Assembly (NCBI GenBank): GCA_902797525.1
Contig: CADBSZ010000171.1
Location: forward strand, 1-15,178
Length of the DNA: 15,178 bases
Direction of reading: 5' to 3'
DNA from: an uncultured Ruminococcus sp.
GTDB lineage: Bacteria > Bacillota > Clostridia > Oscillospirales > Acutalibacteraceae
Below, piece after piece: positions 6,815-13,301 of the stretch. The notes under the pieces are model-generated. The model did not search any database and was not told where the DNA came from. It was given only the letters and a program-made list of their open reading frames with translations. The translations under genes were made by a program, and so were the position numbers. Positions within the stretch are counted from its first letter, which is position 1. Every line of letters begins with the position of its first letter.

Positions 6815-6858
6815 ACGTTACCTCCGTTTATACTCCATACCGCAAGGGTGATTCATCT

Positions 6859-6864
6859 ATTATA
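6859..6864 (-). promoter_or_regulatory. Possible -10 box before the lipoprotein gene
   Basis: A perfect TATAAT on the minus strand, just after the ATPase stop codon and about 45 bases before the lipoprotein ATG. No good -35 is found 16-18 bases upstream, where the sequence is inside the ATPase gene. It could be a weak internal promoter. Confidence 0.3.
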
Positions 6865-6874
6865 TAGAAACCGT

Positions 6875-8119
6875 TTAACAAAACAGCGATTCCACATACT
6901 GCTTTGCACACCGCGGAGAACGTCCGCCGCGCGACAGTGCAAACCGTTCGGCGCCGGCGCACAGCTCGTCGTCGCTGAGAGCAACGCCCTTTTGCTTTGC
7001 CATGGCAAGCACGATTTCCAAAAATTCGTTTTTGGTCGGAATGGTGTAGCGCACCGCAAGGCCGAAGCGGTCGGACAGCGACAGCGTTTCCTGCATGTTG
7101 TCGCGCGTGTGCACATCGTCCACCGAAACGGCGCGGTCAGACAGCCGTTCCTTCACAATATGTCTGCGGTTTGAGGTGGCGTAAATCAGCGCATTTTTCG
7201 GGCGCGCCGCCAAGCCGCCCTCGAGCACCGCCTTGAGCGTGGTGTAGGTTTGGTCTTGGTGCTGAAAGGACAAATCATCAATAAAAATAATGAACTTCAT
7301 GGGCAGGTGGGCGATTTTGTCAACCAGCAGCGGAAAATCCGTCAGCTGTTCCTTCGGCATTTCCACAATGCGCAGGCCGTCGCGGCGAAACTCGTTTGCC
7401 ATCGCCTTAACGGTAGAGCTTTTGCCGGTGCCCATGTCGCCGTACAGCAGGCAGTTGTTGCAGCTTTTTCCCTGCAAAAAGGCGCGCGTGTTGTCCATCA
7501 CGCGTTGCCGCTGGCGCTCATAGCCCGTAAAGTCGTCTAAATCAATCGTGTCATAGTTGATGATGGGCTGAATGTCGCCGCCGCGCCAGATAAACGCCTT
7601 GTAACGCGCAAAAATGCCGCAGCCGTTTTCGCGGTACCAGCGCGCCACGCTGTCGAGCGAGCCGTCAAACAAGCGGAAGCCTTCGGCGCATTCGCCGCTG
7701 TGCCACCGCGGCAAGGAGGGCGCAACGGGCGCGATTTCGTCATAGCGCGGATACGCCTTGAGCACATCATCGCTTTGCAGCCCGGCGGCAGCGAGAATCG
7801 TCTCGCAGTCGTGCCGCACCGCGCGCTGAAGCTCCCCGGGAAGGAGCGCGTGCGTGCCGCCTGCCGCGCTGCGCGTAAAGACGTTTTCGTCAAAAAGCGC
7901 CGCCTCGGTCATGGCATAGGCAAGGCTGTCGCTGCAGCCGCGTTCGCAAATCAGCGAATAAAATTCTCCGTAACAGCTCAAAAATTCTTCGGGGCTTTTG
8001 TCGAGCGCACACAGCAGGCGAAAAAACGCCTTGGGCACGCTGCGGTTCAAAATGCCGCGAAAAACACTCAGCGCGGAAAGATTCAGTTTTACCTCATCAA
8101 CACGGTTCATACAAATCAT
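6875..8119 (-). CDS. DUF815-type AAA+ ATPase
   Basis: 414 residues from the ATG at 8119. The C-terminal half is an AAA+ module of the DUF815 type: Walker A GDMGTGKSS (about 227-235), Walker B FIIFIDDLSF (about 276-285), sensor-1-like YATSNRRH (about 313-320), and Arg-containing DRFGLAVRY further on. The N-terminal 180 residues are helical, with scattered cysteines and no family I can name. The stretch INYDTIDLDDFTGYERQRQ just before Walker A is typical of the family. The cellular role of DUF815 ATPases is not established. Start choice: the ATG at 8119 has AAGGGGTG at good spacing, but the promoter found would start the RNA near 8127; GTG at 8128 and ATG at 8110 are alternatives. Possibly cotranscribed with the downstream lipoprotein gene. 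Confidence 0.88.
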   Translation of the reverse strand: MICMNRVDEVKLNLSALSVFRGILNRSVPKAFFRLLCALDKSPEEFLSCYGEFYSLICERGCSDSLAYAMTEAALFDENVFTRSAAGGTHALLPGELQRAVRHDCETILAAAGLQSDDVLKAYPRYDEIAPVAPSLPRWHSGECAEGFRLFDGSLDSVARWYRENGCGIFARYKAFIWRGGDIQPIINYDTIDLDDFTGYERQRQRVMDNTRAFLQGKSCNNCLLYGDMGTGKSSTVKAMANEFRRDGLRIVEMPKEQLTDFPLLVDKIAHLPMKFIIFIDDLSFQHQDQTYTTLKAVLEGGLAARPKNALIYATSNRRHIVKERLSDRAVSVDDVHTRDNMQETLSLSDRFGLAVRYTIPTKNEFLEIVLAMAKQKGVALSDDELCAGAERFALSRGGRSPRCAKQYVESLFC

Positions 8120-8133
8120 TCCAATCACCCCTT

Positions 8134-8162
8134 ATTTTACGCCTTTTTCGCAAATTAGTCAA
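8134..8162 (-). promoter_or_regulatory. Sigma-A promoter of the DUF815 ATPase gene
   Basis: Minus strand: -35 TTGACT (8162-8157), 17-base spacer, -10 TAAAAT (8139-8134). The predicted RNA start falls within about 10 bases of the ATG at 8119, which would leave little or no leader. Confidence 0.65.
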
Positions 8163-8185
8163 CAATTGATTTTCACAAACAGCAG

Positions 8186-8215
8186 TTGCAATCAGGCGGT
8201 TTCCTATGCTATAAT
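8186..8215 (+). promoter_or_regulatory. Promoter of the sortase pair
   Basis: -35 TTGCAA (8186-8191), 18-base spacer, perfect -10 TATAAT (8210-8215) with an extended TGC upstream. The leader would be about 46 bases. Confidence 0.75.
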
Positions 8216-8267
8216 AAACATAATCGGCTTTATAGCCTTTGACTAACCCCAACTCAAGGAAGTAATT

Positions 8268-9167
8268 ATGAAAAGAATCATCCCCGTTATTGCCATCCTG
8301 CTGATATTTGCAGTCGGCATAGGCTTTTTGGCCTATCCGCTCGTCAGCTCGGTGGTCAACAACATCAGCGCCCGCAACGAAGCGGAGGTCAACATTCAAA
8401 AGGTCGCCCAAACAGACGAAGCAAAAATCGACGCGCTGTTTGCCGAGGCGGACGAATACAATCACAGCCTTGTCAGCACGATTATCCTGACCGACCCGTT
8501 CGATCCCGAATCCTACGAAAAAATCGGCGCGCATTACCGCGAAACCTTTAACGTGGACGAAAACGGCTTAATCGGCTATGTCACCGTTCCGAAAATCAAC
8601 GTGTATCTGCCGATTTATCACGGCACCTCCAAGGAGGTGCTCGACAAGGCGGCAGGACACCTCGCCAACACCTCGCTGCCCGTCGGCGGTCCGAGCACGC
8701 ACAGCATTATTTCGGCGCACACGGGCTTTCCGACCGAAACCTTCTTCGACTACCTCACCGATTTGGAGGTGGGCGACGAATTTTTTATCAAGGTGCTCAA
8801 CCGCACGCTGAAATATGAGGTTGACCAAATCAAGGTCATCGAACCGGACGACACCTCGGATTTGTATGTGATCGACGGCGAGGACCACGTCACCCTGCTC
8901 ACCTGCACGCCCTACGGACTGAACACACACCGCCTGATTGTGCGCGGCACGCGCGCCCCCTATGAGGAAAAGGAAGACGAGGACAAGGTTGCAAGCGTCT
9001 CCGTTGAAAACGGTTTTATTTATCTGTTCGGCTACCGCGTCAGCTTTTTGGCGGCAGGGTTGATTTTGGCGGCGTTTTTGCTTGTTATCGCGGCAGTTGT
9101 GTTCTTTGTGATTCGCAGCAACCGCAAAAAGGCCGCACGGCACAAGCAGCAAAAGGACGGTGGCTGA
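8268..9167 (+). CDS. Class C sortase (pilin-polymerising type)
   Basis: 299 residues. Membrane-anchored cysteine transpeptidase outside the cell, with an N-terminal transmembrane segment (about 4-22) and a C-terminal one (about 259-282) followed by a basic tail, the layout of class C sortases. Catalytic residues are His151 (SAHTGF), Cys213 (TLLTCTPYGLNTHRLIVRG) and Arg222. The His-Cys spacing of 62 and Cys-Arg spacing of 9 match what I recall for pneumococcal class C sortases. A DPF motif at 76-78 is the expected lid that closes the active site. Class C enzymes join pilin subunits by isopeptide bonds after cutting an LPXTG-like signal. No pilin or LPXTG protein lies in the window, which is unusual because these genes usually sit together. 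The ATG follows AAGGAAG. The next sortase begins one base after its stop codon. Confidence 0.95.
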   Translation: MKRIIPVIAILLIFAVGIGFLAYPLVSSVVNNISARNEAEVNIQKVAQTDEAKIDALFAEADEYNHSLVSTIILTDPFDPESYEKIGAHYRETFNVDENGLIGYVTVPKINVYLPIYHGTSKEVLDKAAGHLANTSLPVGGPSTHSIISAHTGFPTETFFDYLTDLEVGDEFFIKVLNRTLKYEVDQIKVIEPDDTSDLYVIDGEDHVTLLTCTPYGLNTHRLIVRGTRAPYEEKEDEDKVASVSVENGFIYLFGYRVSFLAAGLILAAFLLVIAAVVFFVIRSNRKKAARHKQQKDGG

Positions 9168-9168
9168 T

Positions 9169-9978
9169 ATGTGGAAAAAAATCGCAGTCGCCGTCGCCGT
9201 TGTCATGCTGCTGGCGGGCATAGGCTTTTTGCTCTACCCCACCGTATCCAACGAAATCGGCAAGGCAAGGGCAAACGGCGAAATTGAAGCCTTTGAAAAG
9301 CGCGGCGCGCAGGCGGTGGATTCCTACGCCCCCTCCGACGCAGACGAGCCGGTTAAAACGCGCGACGAAGCGCTGGAAAAGGGCTATATTGACGACGAGG
9401 GCTATCCCATTGACAAAAACGGCAGCCGCACCGCAGGCGAGCCGGTTGTGTTTACCTTTGACCTTGACCGGCTTCACGCGGACAGCCGCGCCTACAACCG
9501 CAGTATTCTGCACCATCAGGGCACGGTTGACACCAACGACTTTTCGGCGGCGGCGCTGCAAATGTCGCGCTATGGACTGTCGAACTTTTACGCCTTTGTT
9601 TCCGCGCCTGCCATCGGCATGCGCCTGCCCGTATATTTGGGCGCAAACGACGCGATGATGAGCTACGGCGCGGCGCATTTGTGCAACACCTCGCTGCCGC
9701 TTGACGAAACCGACACCAACGCCGTTATCGCCGCTCACACGGGCTATATCGGCAGGATTTTCTTTGATAATATCCGCAACCTGGAAATCGGCGACGAGGT
9801 TAGTATTGCCAATTACTGGGAAAATATTGACTACCGCGTTATCGAAACCAAAACCGTGCCGCCCACCTACACCGACGACACGCTGATTCAGGACGGCAGA
9901 CAACTGTTGACGCTCGTCACCTGCATTACCGAAAACGGCGTCACCAACCGCTACCTAGTGATTTGCGAAGCAACGTGA
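9169..9978 (+). CDS. Second, divergent sortase
   Basis: 269 residues from the ATG at 9169, one base after the previous stop (TGATATG), so translation is probably coupled; an in-frame GTG at 9160 is possible but too close to the ribosome site. It has an N-terminal transmembrane segment (about 4-24). Catalytic residues are His190 (AAHTGYIG), Cys252 (TLVTCITENG) and Arg261 (TNRYLVIC), with the same 62 and 9 residue spacings as its neighbour, so it is class C-like. It differs in lacking the DPF/DPW lid and the C-terminal membrane segment, and in having an acidic insert of about 70 residues between the anchor and the sortase fold. The protein ends only eight residues after the catalytic Arg. It may be an accessory or anchoring sortase for the same pilus, or a recent divergence. 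The 3' end is partly duplicated downstream. Confidence 0.9.
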   Translation: MWKKIAVAVAVVMLLAGIGFLLYPTVSNEIGKARANGEIEAFEKRGAQAVDSYAPSDADEPVKTRDEALEKGYIDDEGYPIDKNGSRTAGEPVVFTFDLDRLHADSRAYNRSILHHQGTVDTNDFSAAALQMSRYGLSNFYAFVSAPAIGMRLPVYLGANDAMMSYGAAHLCNTSLPLDETDTNAVIAAHTGYIGRIFFDNIRNLEIGDEVSIANYWENIDYRVIETKTVPPTYTDDTLIQDGRQLLTLVTCITENGVTNRYLVICEAT

Positions 9979-10074
9979 CGTTTTTCCGTGACGCCTTTGT
10001 GCAACGCGGAGGAAAAGGAAGCCGCGGCAAAACGGCGTGACAAGCGTTATCCTGTTATTTGCACGGCAACGTAA
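9979..10074 (+). pseudogene. Decayed in-frame copy of the second sortase's 3' end
   Basis: After the TGA at 9976-9978 the same frame stays open for 31 codons up to a TAA at 10072-10074, with GC-rich, coding-like composition. Its end reads KRYPVICTAT, close to the sortase's own NRYLVICEAT. At the DNA level the last 45 bases of the gene and the segment ending at 10074 match at about 33 positions with one single-base gap, counted by eye. This looks like the remnant of a tandem duplication, or of a lost third sortase gene, rather than chance. A readthrough extension is a less likely alternative. Confidence 0.55.
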
Positions 10075-10086
10075 CCAAAAAACAAC

Positions 10087-10113
10087 ACGGGCGCGCCGAA
10101 AAGGCGCGCCCGT
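10087..10113. terminator. Terminator between the sortase and lexA operons
   Basis: An 11-bp perfect GC-rich stem, ACGGGCGCGCC / GGCGCGCCCGT, with a GAAAA loop. On the minus strand it is followed by TGTTGTTTTTTGG, a good U tract for the lexA operon; on the plus strand the tail TCTCGTATC is weaker. The stem contains GGCGCGCC twice. Confidence 0.85.
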
Positions 10114-10160
10114 TCTCGTATCATACCAATCTTCATTAAAATTTCAATTTAAAAATCGAA

Positions 10161-10331
10161 TCAATTTTGCTTCCTGACGATTTTGTATTCGTCATAAAGC
10201 TGAAAGTAATGGCAGTTCTTCACGTTTTGCGTGAGGAACTTTTCCATTTCATCCTCGTCCAAATTCACGTCGCAGTAGTCGCCGAACTCCTCGTCGGTCA
10301 CATAATGCGAGCACATTTCACAGTTGTCCAT
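10161..10331 (-). CDS. Small DUF6472-like cysteine protein
   Basis: 56 residues. The ATG at 10331 follows AACGGAGGACGT, an excellent ribosome site; the longer open frame upstream overlaps the LOG gene and is not protein-like. It has four cysteines (4, 7, 20, 40) with a CxxC near the N-terminus, an acidic middle (VNLDEDEMEKF) and a conserved-looking end, DEYKIVRKQ. This pattern matches the small DUF6472 family of Clostridia as I remember it. The function is unknown; four cysteines could bind a metal, but that is a guess. It starts 10 bases after the LOG gene and is the last gene before the terminator, so it is probably cotranscribed with lexA. Confidence 0.8.
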   Translation of the reverse strand: MDNCEMCSHYVTDEEFGDYCDVNLDEDEMEKFLTQNVKNCHYFQLYDEYKIVRKQN

Positions 10332-10341
10332 ACGTCCTCCG

Positions 10342-10908
10342 TTATGCGTACTTATTGTAGCCGAACGGCACATAATTGTCGAGCTGTTCAAACACCTCGT
10401 CCACGCTTTCGGCGACGGAATAGAGCTTGTGCACCGCCTCGGATATAAATTTTTCCGCAACGGACTGCTCCATCATGTTAATCATCGAATCGTAAAATCC
10501 GTTGGTGTTCAAAATAACAATCGGCTTGTCATGCTGTCCGAGCTGCTTGAGGGTGATCACCTCAAAAAACTCCTCGAGCGTTCCGATGCCGCCGGCGCAA
10601 ATAACAAACGCGTCGGCGCGATCCTCCATAATCCCCTTGCGCTCGCGCATGGTTTTGGTTAAAATCAGCTCGCCGTAGTCGGTGACAAGCACGTTCATAT
10701 TCACAAAAAAGTCGGGAGAAACGCCCGTCAGCCTGCCGTTTTCCGCGATAACGCCGCGCGCCACCGCGCCCATAATGCCGTATTTGCCCGCGCCGAAAAT
10801 CACGTTGCAGCCGCGCGCGGCAAGCGCTTTTCCAAGCTCCTCGGCGGTGTCAAGATATGCGCGGTCGATTTTTTCGCTCGAAGAGCCGAAAACGCAAATG
10901 TTTTGCAT
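10342..10908 (-). CDS. LOG-family nucleoside 5'-monophosphate phosphoribohydrolase
   Basis: 188 residues, Rossmann-like LOG family (TIGR00730 type, long mislabelled lysine decarboxylase). Family motifs: VFGSSS near the N-terminus, FGAGKYGIMG (38-47), MRERKGIM (87-94) and AGGIGTLEE (105-113), the last being the usual PGGxGTxxE with Ala in place of the first Pro. LOG enzymes split nucleoside monophosphates, cytokinin ribotides in plants, into a base and ribose 5-phosphate; bacterial substrates are often unknown. The ATG at 10908 follows TTGGAG; a TTG at 10923 is a poorer choice. It starts 25 bases after lexA and ends 10 bases before the DUF6472-like gene, so SOS control through the lexA promoter is likely. 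Confidence 0.9.
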   Translation of the reverse strand: MQNICVFGSSSEKIDRAYLDTAEELGKALAARGCNVIFGAGKYGIMGAVARGVIAENGRLTGVSPDFFVNMNVLVTDYGELILTKTMRERKGIMEDRADAFVICAGGIGTLEEFFEVITLKQLGQHDKPIVILNTNGFYDSMINMMEQSVAEKFISEAVHKLYSVAESVDEVFEQLDNYVPFGYNKYA

Positions 10909-10933
10909 GCCATCAATCTCCAAAATATCAGTA

Positions 10934-11524
10934 TTATTCGTAATTTCTCACCAGCGAAATCACCTTGCCGAGCAAAATGACCTCGTCGACGATAATCGGC
11001 TCAAACGCGTCGTTCTCGGACTGCAGACGGAAGTGGCCGTCCTCCTTGTAAAAGCGCTTGACGGTTGCCGAATCGTCCACCAGCGCCACGACGATTTCGC
11101 CGTTCTCCGCCACAGGCGTGCGGTGCACAATGACGATGTCGTTGTCAAAAATGCCGGCCTTTATCATACTTTCGCCCTGAATCCGCAGTGCAAACAGCTC
11201 TCTGCCCCTGCCGAGGCGGTCGGACACCGGCACATAGCACTCCACGTCCTCCACCGCGACAATCGGGTTGCCGGCGGCAACCTTGCCCAGCACCGGAACG
11301 CTCAGGCTCTTTTCCTCGCCCGTAATTTGAATGCAGCGGTTCACGCCGTGCTCGCGCACGATGAAGCCCTTTTCCTCCAGCGCCTTGAGGTGATGGTGAA
11401 CGGTCGAGGTTGAGCTGAGCCCCACCTCGTCGCAAATCTCGCGTACCGACGGCACGCGTCCGTCCGCAGAACACTTTTTCAGATATTCCAAAATTTTTTG
11501 CTGGCTTTTGCTCAACGGCTTCAT
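10934..11524 (-). CDS. lexA: LexA repressor
   Basis: 196 residues, SOS regulator that represses DNA-damage genes until RecA stimulates its self-cleavage. The N-terminal winged helix-turn-helix covers about 1-65 (PSVREICDEVGLSSTSTVHHHLKALE). The cleavage site Ala84-Gly85 lies in GKVAAGNP, and the catalytic dyad is Ser119 (QGESMIKAG) and Lys156 (ATVKRFY), all at the expected spacing. The ATG at 11524 follows GCAGGTGG. An in-frame ATG at 11557 cannot be the start because it lies inside the -10 box. The gene has its own promoter overlapped by a LexA box, so it is autoregulated. It is the first gene of a probable lexA-LOG-DUF6472 operon. Length and motifs are normal. Confidence 0.97.
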   Translation of the reverse strand: MKPLSKSQQKILEYLKKCSADGRVPSVREICDEVGLSSTSTVHHHLKALEEKGFIVREHGVNRCIQITGEEKSLSVPVLGKVAAGNPIVAVEDVECYVPVSDRLGRGRELFALRIQGESMIKAGIFDNDIVIVHRTPVAENGEIVVALVDDSATVKRFYKEDGHFRLQSENDAFEPIIVDEVILLGKVISLVRNYE

Positions 11525-11555
11525 AACGCCACCTGCCCTTTTTGTTGATAGGCTC

Positions 11556-11584
11556 ATTATATCATATTATTATGCAGAAATCAA
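11556..11584 (-). promoter_or_regulatory. Sigma-A promoter of lexA
   Basis: Minus strand: -35 TTGATT (11584-11579), 17-base spacer, perfect -10 TATAAT (11561-11556). The RNA start should lie near 11549, giving a leader of about 25 bases. Confidence 0.85.
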
Positions 11585-11595
11585 ACATTTGTTCA
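11582..11595 (-). promoter_or_regulatory. LexA-binding site (SOS box)
   Basis: TGAACAAATGTTTG matches the Gram-positive consensus CGAAC-N4-GTTCG at all but two non-spacer positions (first C to T, and the C of GTTC to T). It overlaps the -35 of the lexA promoter by three bases, the expected place for autorepression. Confidence 0.8.
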
Positions 11596-11670
11596 AAATT
11601 TTTAAAAAATTTTTTGAAAAACCTTAAATTTCAAAATACTTTCAATTTGACTTCACACAGTTTTCATAAT

Positions 11671-11830
11671 CGGGGTGTTTAATATAGCTGTACTCAAAAG
11701 ACGGAACCGCAACCGTCGAGTATATTGTTCTACCCTCCTCAATGCAAGCCGACGCAGAGGCTTGTATTTGTACCCCTCATTTTTTACAGACAAAGCGAAA
11801 CAGCGCGTATCGAAAGATACGCGCTGTTTT
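11671..11830 (+). ncRNA. Candidate structured RNA between lexA and nfnB
   Basis: No gene-like frame covers this segment, but hairpins follow one another: TACTC/GAGTA stacked on GACGG/CCGTC with an AAAA bulge (11690-11720), flanked by GGGGTG (11672-11677) which can pair with TACCCT (11731-11736); TGCAAGCC/GGCTTGTA (11743-11765); and the strong terminator-like stem at 11798-11829. No convincing promoter was found on the plus strand: TTGACT at 11647-11652 lacks a well-placed -10. It does not match a family I can name with confidence. It could also be the 3' untranslated region of nfnB read on the other strand. Confidence 0.35.
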
Positions 11831-11832
11831 GT
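11798..11832 (+). terminator. Strong intrinsic terminator hairpin
   Basis: A 14-bp perfect stem, AAACAGCGCGTATC / GATACGCGCTGTTT, with a GAAA tetraloop is followed by TGTT, giving TTTTGTT counting the stem end. On the minus strand the tail is TTTCGCTTTG, which is weaker, though it may still end the nfnAB transcript. Confidence 0.75.
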
Positions 11833-11875
11833 TCCGAGTGCCTCGGATGGCAGGGCGCCTTTGGAAGAATCGGTT

Positions 11876-11917
11876 TAACTATTAACTCTCAACTCTCAAC
11901 TCTCAACTTTCAACTCT
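11876..11917. repeat. Heptanucleotide tandem repeat, six units
   Basis: Six consecutive 7-base units of the pattern YAACTYT (TAACTAT, TAACTCT, CAACTCT, CAACTCT, CAACTTT, CAACTCT). The repeat overlaps the last codons and the stop of nfnB: the TGA at 11912-11910 arises from a TTGAGAG-type unit. Similar AACTNTN repeats occur between genes in many Clostridia, from memory. Confidence 0.85.
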
Positions 11918-13301
11918 TACCTTGAATATACTCGTCAATCGCTTTCGCGGCGGTTTTGCCTTCGCCCATGGCGAGGATAACGGTAGCCGCGCCGGTGACG
12001 GCGTCGCCGCCGGCGAACACGCCCTCGCGCGTGGTTTTGCCGTTTTCGTCCACAATAATGCCGCCCCAACGCTGTGTTTCAAGCCCCTTGGTGGTGGACT
12101 TAATCAGCGGATTGGGCGAGGTGCCGATTGCCATAATAACGCAATCAACGTCGAGCACAAACTCGCTGTCGGGAACCTGCACCGGGCGGCGTCTGCCGCT
12201 GGCGTCAGGCTCGCCCAGCGCCATTTTTTCGCACTTGACCGCCTTAACAAAGTCCTCGTCGTTGCCCAAAATCTCAACGGGATTGGTGAGCATCATAAAC
12301 TCCACGCCCTCTTCCTTGGCGTGATGCACCTCCTCGCGGCGCGCAGGCAGCTCCTCCTCGCTGCGGCGGTACATAATATACACCTTTTCGGCGCCGATGC
12401 GCAGCGCGCTTCTGGCGGCGTCCATCGCCACGTTGCCGCCGCCGACAACCGCCACCTTTTTGGCGTGCATAATCGGGGTGAGGGCGTTGTGCTTATACGC
12501 CTTCATCAAATTGGTACGGGTGAGGAACTCATTGGCTGAATACACGCCGCACAGGTTCTCGCCCGGGATGTTCATAAACCGCGGCAGGCCCGCGCCCGAG
12601 CCGATAAACACCGCTTCAAAGCCGTATTCCTTCATCAGCTCGTCGATGGACAGCACCTTGCCGATAACCATGTTGGTTTCAATCTTAACGCCCAGCGCGG
12701 CGAGGTTGTCAACCTCCTTCTGCACAATCGTTTTGGGCAGGCGAAACTCGGGAATGCCGTAAACCAGCACGCCGCCGGCGAGGTGGAGCGCCTCGAACAC
12801 CGTGACCTCATAGCCCTTTTTGGCGAGGTCGCCGGCGCAGGTCAAGCCCGACGGGCCGGAGCCGATTACCGCCACCTTATGGCCGTTGGGCGCAGGCTTT
12901 TTCACGCTTTTTTCGGGCTGCGCGTTGTGCCGGTCCGCGACAAAGCGTTCGAGTCTGCCGATGCCCACGGGGTCGCCCTTTTTGCCGCGCACGCACAGCT
13001 TTTCGCATTGGCTCTCCTGCGGACACACCCTGCCGCAGACGGCAGGCAGGTTGCTGGAATCGGAAATAATATCATAGGCGGCGGCGTAATCGCCCTTGAC
13101 CACCTGTTGAATAAAATCGGGAATCTGAATGTGCACGGGGCAGCCCGACACACACGGACGGTGCTTGCAGTTGAGGCAGCGCGCGGCTTCCTGCTGCGCC
13201 ATTTCCTCGGTGTAGCCCTGCGACACCTCCAGAAAGTTATGCGCCCTTTCCTTTGCGTCCTGCGAGGGCATGGGAGTTTTGTTCGGTGACATGTTGGGCA
13301 T
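11910..13301 (-). CDS. nfnB: NfnB-type NADPH-dependent oxidoreductase, large subunit (glutamate synthase beta-like)
   Basis: 463 residues. Flavoprotein of the glutamate synthase small-subunit family. The N-terminal domain has eight cysteines for two 4Fe-4S clusters: CLNCKHRPCVSGC (42-54) and CGRVCPQESQCEKLC (89-103). An FAD-binding Rossmann motif, VAVIGSGPSGLTCAGDLA, begins near 143, and a second, NADPH-binding motif, VAVVGGGNVAMDAAR, near 283. The C-terminal GGDAVTGAATVILAMGEGKTAA is typical of the FAD site. Next to an nfnA gene this is best read as the large subunit of the electron-bifurcating NADH-dependent ferredoxin:NADP+ oxidoreductase, not glutamate synthase, as no alpha subunit is present. 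The ATG at 13301 follows directly after the nfnA stop (TAAATG) with an AAGGAGGTG site. The C-terminus ends within a tandem repeat. Confidence 0.92.
   Translation of the reverse strand: MPNMSPNKTPMPSQDAKERAHNFLEVSQGYTEEMAQQEAARCLNCKHRPCVSGCPVHIQIPDFIQQVVKGDYAAAYDIISDSSNLPAVCGRVCPQESQCEKLCVRGKKGDPVGIGRLERFVADRHNAQPEKSVKKPAPNGHKVAVIGSGPSGLTCAGDLAKKGYEVTVFEALHLAGGVLVYGIPEFRLPKTIVQKEVDNLAALGVKIETNMVIGKVLSIDELMKEYGFEAVFIGSGAGLPRFMNIPGENLCGVYSANEFLTRTNLMKAYKHNALTPIMHAKKVAVVGGGNVAMDAARSALRIGAEKVYIMYRRSEEELPARREEVHHAKEEGVEFMMLTNPVEILGNDEDFVKAVKCEKMALGEPDASGRRRPVQVPDSEFVLDVDCVIMAIGTSPNPLIKSTTKGLETQRWGGIIVDENGKTTREGVFAGGDAVTGAATVILAMGEGKTAAKAIDEYIQGKS

Noticed and set aside
5606..7174. Long plus-strand open frame of 522 codons
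   Set aside because: It is antisense to the lipoprotein and ATPase genes, has a low-complexity composition rich in Arg, Gly, His and Val, and has no ribosome site or family motif. It results from GC-rich codon use on the other strand.
11876..11917. CRISPR-like repeat
   Set aside because: The units are 7 bases long, directly tandem and without spacers, so it is a simple tandem repeat.
11675..11925. Two short overlapping plus-strand frames between lexA and nfnB
   Set aside because: They cross hairpins, a terminator and the heptamer repeat, have no ribosome site, and look like chance frames.
11910..13301. Glutamate synthase small subunit (gltD)
   Set aside because: The family is the same, but no large subunit is present and an nfnA gene is directly coupled upstream, so NfnB fits better.
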